A stretch of DNA of 9,479 nucleotides from Candidatus Iainarchaeum sp. (GTDB taxonomy: Archaea; Iainarchaeota; Iainarchaeia; Iainarchaeales; JAAZKV01). The position numbers were made by a program, and so were the translations under genes. Position 1 is the first letter of the stretch, and every line of letters starts with the position of its first letter. Positions 5,569-9,479 of the stretch are shown one piece after another. Below the pieces are notes generated by a model. That model was not told the origin of the DNA and did no database searches. It worked only from the letters and a program-made list of their open reading frames with translations. The DNA is taken from contig JAPLVQ010000031.1 of assembly GCA_026397035.1 (NCBI GenBank), positions 2,274 through 11,752 of the forward strand. The letters run 5' to 3'.

Positions 5569-6879
5569 ATGCTTAGCTCAAATCTTTTCACTGATAAGTT
5601 CTTTCCTAAGGATTTTGAAGAGTTTATAGGTAATGTTGAGATTGTTGATAGGGTAAGGGCTTGGGCAACTGCGTGGCAGTCAGGGGCTAATCAAAAGCCC
5701 TTGCTTTTTTATGGTAATCCGGGTGTTGGTAAAACTGCGTTAGCGTATTTGATTGCAAAGGATTTCGGTTGGCAGTTATTCGAAATGAATGCTTCAGATC
5801 TTCGCGACAAGGTTTCAATAGAAAAGATTGTGGGCGCGGCTACGGCTAATTCTTCTCTTTTCGGTTCAAAGCGTTTGATTCTTCTTGATGAAGTGGATGG
5901 TCTCCAGTCAAAAGACAGGGGCGGTGCTGGTGCGATTGTTTCTATTTTAAAAGAATCAACTAATCCCGTGATTCTTACAGCGAATGATGTTTATGCTGAT
6001 AAATCCATGGCTGCTCTTCGTTCTTCCTGTGTGCTTTTGGAGTTTAAGAAAATTAATTACTTAAGTATTGCCCGGCGTTTGAGGGAAATTTGCACTCTTG
6101 AAAATATTAAATTTGATGATGAGGCAATTAAGGAGCTTGCAAGGAATTGTTCTGGTGATTTTCGTAGTGCTCTTCTTGATACCCAGTCACTTGAGCCGAA
6201 TATTACTCTTGATTTAGTAAAAGCGCTTTATTTTAGGGAGAGAAAGGAAAAGATTTTCAGTGTAATGTCAAAAGTTTTCAAAGGTAAATCACTTAAGGAT
6301 ATTCGTTCTTCAGTGGATTCTAGTGATGTTTCTTTTGACACGCTTTCTCTTTGGGTGGAAGAAAATATTCCCCGCCAGTTTGATTCTCTTGATACTGCAA
6401 ATGCTTTTAATGTTTTGAGTAGAGCGGATATTTTTAATGGCAGGATTATGCTTCGCCAGCACTGGGGCTTTTTAAAATATTTTATTCCTCTTTCTACAGC
6501 CGGAGTGGGTTTATCAAAGAGTCATGATTATAATTCTTTTATTCCGCTTGCTTTTCCAACTATTCTTTCCTCGCTTTCTTCTTCCTCCGGTAAGCGTTCA
6601 GCAAGAAAAGAAATTGCGGGAAAGATTGGAGAGAAAATGCATTGTTCAAGAAATGAAGCGATTAAGGATTTGCCTTTTTTGTCAATGCTTTTTAATAGCG
6701 AAAAGTTTGCGAAGAGTCTTGTTTGTTATTTTTCTTTTGATGAAGCGCAGGTTGCTTTTTTGCTTGGAAAAAAGCCCGATAATAAAGCAATTGGCGAGCT
6801 TGTAAAAGAAGCAAAACTAATGGAGAAAGACATTCTAATCGAAAAGCTTCATAAAAAGCAGACTACTCTGTTTGGGTGA
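5569..6879 (+). CDS. rfcL: Replication factor C large subunit (clamp loader)
   Basis: The 436-residue protein is the large subunit of the archaeal clamp loader, which with RFC small subunits opens PCNA and places it on primed DNA using ATP. It starts with the typical FTDKFFPKDFEEFIGN segment. Walker A is GNPGVGKT (49-56), Walker B LILLDEVD (103-110), sensor 1 TAND (137-140) and sensor 2 GDFRSALLD with Arg199. The C-terminal collar region is about 220 residues, less conserved, and the protein ends KKQTTLFG, a PIP-like motif for binding PCNA that lacks the second aromatic residue. Length is normal for the family. The ATG at 5569 is preferred: upstream TTG codons would add a hydrophobic stretch foreign to this family, and the ATG lies 26 bases from a TATA-like element. 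No small-subunit gene is in the window. Confidence 0.95.
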   Translation: MLSSNLFTDKFFPKDFEEFIGNVEIVDRVRAWATAWQSGANQKPLLFYGNPGVGKTALAYLIAKDFGWQLFEMNASDLRDKVSIEKIVGAATANSSLFGSKRLILLDEVDGLQSKDRGGAGAIVSILKESTNPVILTANDVYADKSMAALRSSCVLLEFKKINYLSIARRLREICTLENIKFDDEAIKELARNCSGDFRSALLDTQSLEPNITLDLVKALYFRERKEKIFSVMSKVFKGKSLKDIRSSVDSSDVSFDTLSLWVEENIPRQFDSLDTANAFNVLSRADIFNGRIMLRQHWGFLKYFIPLSTAGVGLSKSHDYNSFIPLAFPTILSSLSSSSGKRSARKEIAGKIGEKMHCSRNEAIKDLPFLSMLFNSEKFAKSLVCYFSFDEAQVAFLLGKKPDNKAIGELVKEAKLMEKDILIEKLHKKQTTLFG

Positions 6880-6899
6880 TTATTAAAATATTATTTAGC

Positions 6900-6915
6900 T
6901 TTTTTGTTTTATTTT
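6900..6915 (+). terminator. T-rich terminator after RFC-L
   Basis: Twenty bases after the RFC-L stop there are runs of six, four and four T separated by single bases. There is no strong hairpin, which is normal for intrinsic termination in archaea. It should separate RFC-L from the Tes-like gene. Confidence 0.5.
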
Positions 6916-6950
6916 GTATTAATTTCATGTTTTGGTTTGAAAAGAATAGC

Positions 6951-6959
6951 TTTTTAATA
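6951..6959 (+). promoter_or_regulatory. TATA-like element of the Tes-like gene
   Basis: TTTTTAATA is centred at 6955. Usual spacing puts the transcription start near 6979-6982. That coincides with the GTG at 6979 and would give a leaderless mRNA; alternatively a leader of about 16 bases would precede the ATG at 6997. Confidence 0.45.
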
Positions 6960-6978
6960 GTTAATTGGGAATTGTTGT

Positions 6979-8667
6979 GTGCTTTGTGGGCAAAGTATGG
7001 TAATTTCATCTAAGCGTAAGGCCATTTCGAGCAGAGTGTTTAGTGGTTATGGCGGTAAGCTTCCTTATTCTACTCGTTCTTTGTGTCCTGAGTGTAAGAG
7101 GGTTCTTGAAGCAAAGGTTTATTCAAAAAAAGGAAAAGTTTATTTAAAAAGAAAGTGTCCGTCGCACGGGGTGTTTGATGAAATTTATTGGGAATCAGTT
7201 GTGGAGTTTGATCGCGCAAGAAAGTATGCTCACAATAGTGTAGGTATTTCAAGATTTAATGTTTGTGCGACAGAGAATAATGGTTCTAATTGTCCGTATG
7301 ATTGCGGTTTGTGTACTAATCATCATAATCACACGGCTCTTGCAAATATTGCTGTCACTAATAGGTGTGATCTTGCCTGCTGGTATTGTTTTTTCTATGC
7401 TAAAGAGGGTGACCCGATTTATGAGCCGTCTCTTGAAAAGATTGATGAGATGTTGATTAATTTGCGCGCGATGAAGCCTGTTCCGCCTAATGCGATTCAA
7501 TTTACTGGAGGAGAGCCGACTCTTAGAAAGGATATTGTTGAAATAATTAGGCTCGCAAAAAAGAGGGGTTTTGATCATATTCAGCTTAATACTCATGCGA
7601 TTAATATTGCGTTGAATCCAAAGCTTGCTCTGCGCCTAAAAAATGCAGGGGTTACTACTATTTACATGTCTTTTGATGGTACTACTTCCCAGACTAATCC
7701 AAAGAATCATTATGAAGTTCCGCGTGCTCTTGATGCATTGCGTAAGGCAAAGATTGGTGTAGTTCTAGTTCCGACTCTAATTAAAGTGATTAATGATCAC
7801 GAGCTTGGTTCGATAATTAATTTTGCTCTAAATAACATTGATGTGGTTAGGGGAGTAAATTTCCAGCCTGTTTCTTTTGTTGGGAGAATGCCTAAGAGTC
7901 TTCGTGAAAAAGAACGTATTACTATTCCGCGCGCTACCGAGCTTATTGAGAAACAGTCAAAGCGCGCTATTATGCAGAGGGACTTTTTTTCAGTTCCGTG
8001 TGTTTCTTCAATTACTGAGTTTATTGAGTCAATTACAAGCCGTGAGCAGTATACAATGAATATTCATTTTGCATGCGGGGAAGCTACGTACTTATTTTTG
8101 GATGATAATAATAAAGTTATTCCTCTTCCGGAGTTTTTTGATGCGGAACGCTTTTTTGGATATTTGCAGAATCATTCAAAAGTTATTTCTTCCTGGAAAG
8201 AAAGGGGACTATCGCAGATGAAGTATTTGGAGCTTGCAAAGCTTTTGTTTGAAATTAATTCTTGTATTGATAGAAAGAAAATGCCTAAGTCTCTTGATCT
8301 TGGAAAATTGCTTTATGATGCTCTTGTTTTGCATGATTATAAAACACTTGGGAAATTTCATTACAAGACTCTTTTTATTGGAATGATGCATTTTATGGAT
8401 TTGTATAATTATGACCAGCAGCGTGTTGAGCGTTGTGATATTCATTATGCTCTTCCTGACGGGAGGATTGTTCCTTTTTGTGCGTTTAATGTAATCCCTG
8501 AGCTTTATCGTGATAAGGTTCAGAAACAGTATTCTTTGAGCTGGCAGGACTGGTCAAAAATTAATCCTAAAGAGGATGTTTTTTATAAGTACAAAAGGGA
8601 TGCGAAGAAGCTTGCTGGCGAGAATATATATAAGAAGGTTTATTCGGAGAATAATTATTTTAAGTAA
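6979..8667 (+). CDS. tes: Tes-like radical SAM enzyme (tetraether/macrocyclic archaeol synthase family)
   Basis: The protein has 562 residues from the GTG at 6979 (556 from the ATG at 6997). Tes enzymes join the phytanyl ends of archaeol-type lipids through carbon-carbon bonds to make tetraether or macrocyclic lipids. Features in order: a rubredoxin-like metal site with CPEC (Cys36, Cys39) and CPSHG (Cys60); Cys96 and then CPYDCGLC (Cys105, Cys109, Cys112), an auxiliary cluster motif; NHHNHTALANIAVTNRC leading directly into the radical SAM motif CDLACWYC (Cys130, Cys134, Cys137); TGGEP at 176-180; NFQPVSFVGR at 294-303; and HFACGEATYLFLDD (363-376). The tight coupling of the DCGLC and radical SAM motifs is the family hallmark. 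The C-terminal half (from about 400) is variable and here slightly long. A related family member with another substrate cannot be excluded. It is probably cotranscribed with the small gene 19 bases downstream. Confidence 0.85.
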   Translation: MLCGQSMVISSKRKAISSRVFSGYGGKLPYSTRSLCPECKRVLEAKVYSKKGKVYLKRKCPSHGVFDEIYWESVVEFDRARKYAHNSVGISRFNVCATENNGSNCPYDCGLCTNHHNHTALANIAVTNRCDLACWYCFFYAKEGDPIYEPSLEKIDEMLINLRAMKPVPPNAIQFTGGEPTLRKDIVEIIRLAKKRGFDHIQLNTHAINIALNPKLALRLKNAGVTTIYMSFDGTTSQTNPKNHYEVPRALDALRKAKIGVVLVPTLIKVINDHELGSIINFALNNIDVVRGVNFQPVSFVGRMPKSLREKERITIPRATELIEKQSKRAIMQRDFFSVPCVSSITEFIESITSREQYTMNIHFACGEATYLFLDDNNKVIPLPEFFDAERFFGYLQNHSKVISSWKERGLSQMKYLELAKLLFEINSCIDRKKMPKSLDLGKLLYDALVLHDYKTLGKFHYKTLFIGMMHFMDLYNYDQQRVERCDIHYALPDGRIVPFCAFNVIPELYRDKVQKQYSLSWQDWSKINPKEDVFYKYKRDAKKLAGENIYKKVYSENNYFK

Positions 8668-8677
8668 TTTTTTTTAA

Positions 8678-8681
8678 GGTG
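8678..8681 (+). promoter_or_regulatory. Shine-Dalgarno GGTG
   Basis: GGTG sits five bases before the ATG at 8687, inside the 19-base gap after the Tes-like stop. It fits translation from a shared mRNA. Confidence 0.6.
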
Positions 8682-8686
8682 TTATA

Positions 8687-9046
8687 ATGTCTGTTAAATC
8701 AAAAAAGGTTTCTGGTGCAGGAAGTGAAAGAAAAAGGAGTGTAAGCACGGATAGTAGGAGTGTTTCTATTTTTTCTTCGCATGAATTTCCTTTTAATGAA
8801 GTAAAGCTTTCCTCATTCAAGTTTTCAGCAAAAGATAGAGAAGAGGCTGCGTTTTTGCAGTATTCTCTTTTATTGAAGCCCGAGATTCTTCAGGCTCACT
8901 TGGATTTTTCTTCCAAGCGTGGCTGGATGGTTTCAATTACTAACATTAAGCCTTCTCCTTTTCTTGCTGATTTTGGAATGAAAGTTAAAATGATTTCGGT
9001 TGAATGGCTCAGTTATGCTGATTATAAGAAAAGAAATTCCTGCTAG
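8687..9046 (+). CDS. Small protein of unknown function, downstream partner of the Tes-like gene
   Basis: The 119-residue product has a basic, Ser-rich start of about 30 residues (SKKVSGAGSERKRSVSTDSR) that looks disordered. A compact region follows from about residue 35, with FPFNEVKLSSFKFSAKDREE, a helix-like AAFLQYSLLLKPEILQAHLD and strands WMVSITNI and MKVKMISVEWLSYADYKK. It ends in a single cysteine at the last position. No signal peptide, membrane helix or metal motif is visible, so it is probably cytosolic. I do not recognise the family. The GGTG ribosome site and 19-base spacing indicate one operon with the Tes-like gene, hence a possible link to lipid maturation. That link is inference from position only. 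Confidence 0.75.
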   Translation: MSVKSKKVSGAGSERKRSVSTDSRSVSIFSSHEFPFNEVKLSSFKFSAKDREEAAFLQYSLLLKPEILQAHLDFSSKRGWMVSITNIKPSPFLADFGMKVKMISVEWLSYADYKKRNSC

Positions 9047-9070
9047 CCTGAGATTATTTTAATAATTAAT

Positions 9071-9102
9071 GAATCACGATTCAAAAAAATAACTTGTGAT
9101 TC
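9071..9102. terminator. Inverted repeat between convergent genes, possible bidirectional terminator
   Basis: GAATCAC (9071-9077) pairs perfectly with GTGATTC (9096-9102); a G-T and an A-T pair could lengthen the stem inward. The left arm also belongs to a second small palindrome, GAATC-AC-GATTC (9071-9082), so two alternative folds compete. It lies in the 71-base gap between the stops at 9046 and 9118, where termination from both sides is expected. An A-rich loop (AAAAAAA at 9083-9089) gives a T run on the minus strand. Confidence 0.45.
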
Positions 9103-9117
9103 TAAAAAGCGGTTTGC

Positions 9118-9479
9118 TTATTCTTCTTTAATTAGAGAGTGTTTTTCAACAAACTCCTCAATTCCTAATCCTATCTTTTTTCTCTGCCAGATTACTCCGG
9201 CAAGTATTAGTAATACAATTACTATTAGCAGCATTCCTTGCGTTGTTTTAAATAGGAAATTTGTAATAGAGCTAATATCAATCACTGGCTGGATTTTTTT
9301 CCACAATATGTATGTGAGTGAGAGGTTGTTTGCGCTTTTGTATCCCTGCCAATTAATCGCCTTTCGTGATCCTGCAGTCGTTATTTGTGCTAGCGGTTCA
9401 ACGGTATTATTTATTTCTGCTCCCGGGGGTAATTCAATTGTTATTGTTGTGTTGTCTGGGATAATCCATAATCCGGATT
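9118..9479 (-). CDS. Membrane-anchored protein, C-terminal part only
   Basis: The minus-strand frame is open from the window edge to a TAA at 9118-9120 and gives about 119 residues, without its start. The first two thirds look like a beta-rich extracytoplasmic region: strands such as TTITIELPPGAEINNTVEPL and NLSLTYI, with three N-x-S/T sequons (NTT, NNT, NLS) that could be glycosylated. Then comes one hydrophobic segment, GMLLIVIVLLILAGVIW (about 9187-9237), directly followed by QRKK and a charged tail ending HSLIKEE. The positive charges after the helix predict an inside C-terminus and an outside N-terminal domain, that is, a single-pass, type I-like topology. The TTG at 9306 is an internal leucine codon, not a start, since the frame continues. 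I do not recognise the family; a cell-surface or secreted-complex component is plausible. Confidence 0.78.
   Translation of the reverse strand, partial: SGLWIIPDNTTITIELPPGAEINNTVEPLAQITTAGSRKAINWQGYKSANNLSLTYILWKKIQPVIDISSITNFLFKTTQGMLLIVIVLLILAGVIWQRKKIGLGIEEFVEKHSLIKEE

Noticed and set aside
7249..7596. Minus-strand open frame of 115 residues inside the Tes-like gene
   Set aside because: It is antisense to the highly conserved cysteine motifs of the radical SAM core, and its Ile/Asn/Arg-rich translation is typical of a shadow frame.

Overview
The window looks like chromosomal DNA of an archaeon. It carries a replication factor C large subunit, an archaeal/eukaryotic-type YchF-family GTPase with an NKxD G4 motif, and a protein with the cysteine layout of tetraether lipid synthase (Tes). 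AT-rich composition, T-ending codons, very short intergenic gaps and small unknown proteins would fit a DPANN-type genome such as Woesearchaeota or Pacearchaeota. That placement is inference; no rRNA gene is present to confirm it.

Layout, left to right. Positions 1-667 hold two tandem small genes, the first cut by the window edge, sharing a core of about 43 residues. A Bro-N (phage antirepressor-like) gene follows at 819-1673. It converges on the YchF/OBG-family GTPase gene (minus, 1699-2910). Divergent from the GTPase is a radical SAM protein with a SPASM-like cysteine-rich tail (2983-4131), followed by a class I SAM-dependent methyltransferase (4206-5102). A small, very basic protein of unknown function (minus, 5134-5517) lies back to back with RFC-L (5569-6879). 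Then come the Tes-like radical SAM gene (6979-8667) and, 19 bases behind it, a small unknown gene (8687-9046). The window ends inside the C-terminal part of a single-pass membrane protein (minus, 9118-9479).

Expression signals follow a pattern. Genes at the head of a transcription unit tend to have a T/A-rich TATA-like element centred about 24-28 bases before the start codon, which implies leaderless mRNAs. Second genes of apparent operons, and the Bro-N gene, carry a GGTG or GTGATC Shine-Dalgarno sequence. One TATA-like element at 5540-5546 is centred exactly 26 bases from the start codons of two divergent genes and may serve both.

Most genes are independent housekeeping or lipid/modification functions rather than one obvious pathway. 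The best candidates for new biology are the Tes-like gene with its small uncharacterised partner, the radical SAM/methyltransferase neighbours, and the duplicated small family at the left edge. No CRISPR array, tRNA, rRNA or insertion sequence was seen.
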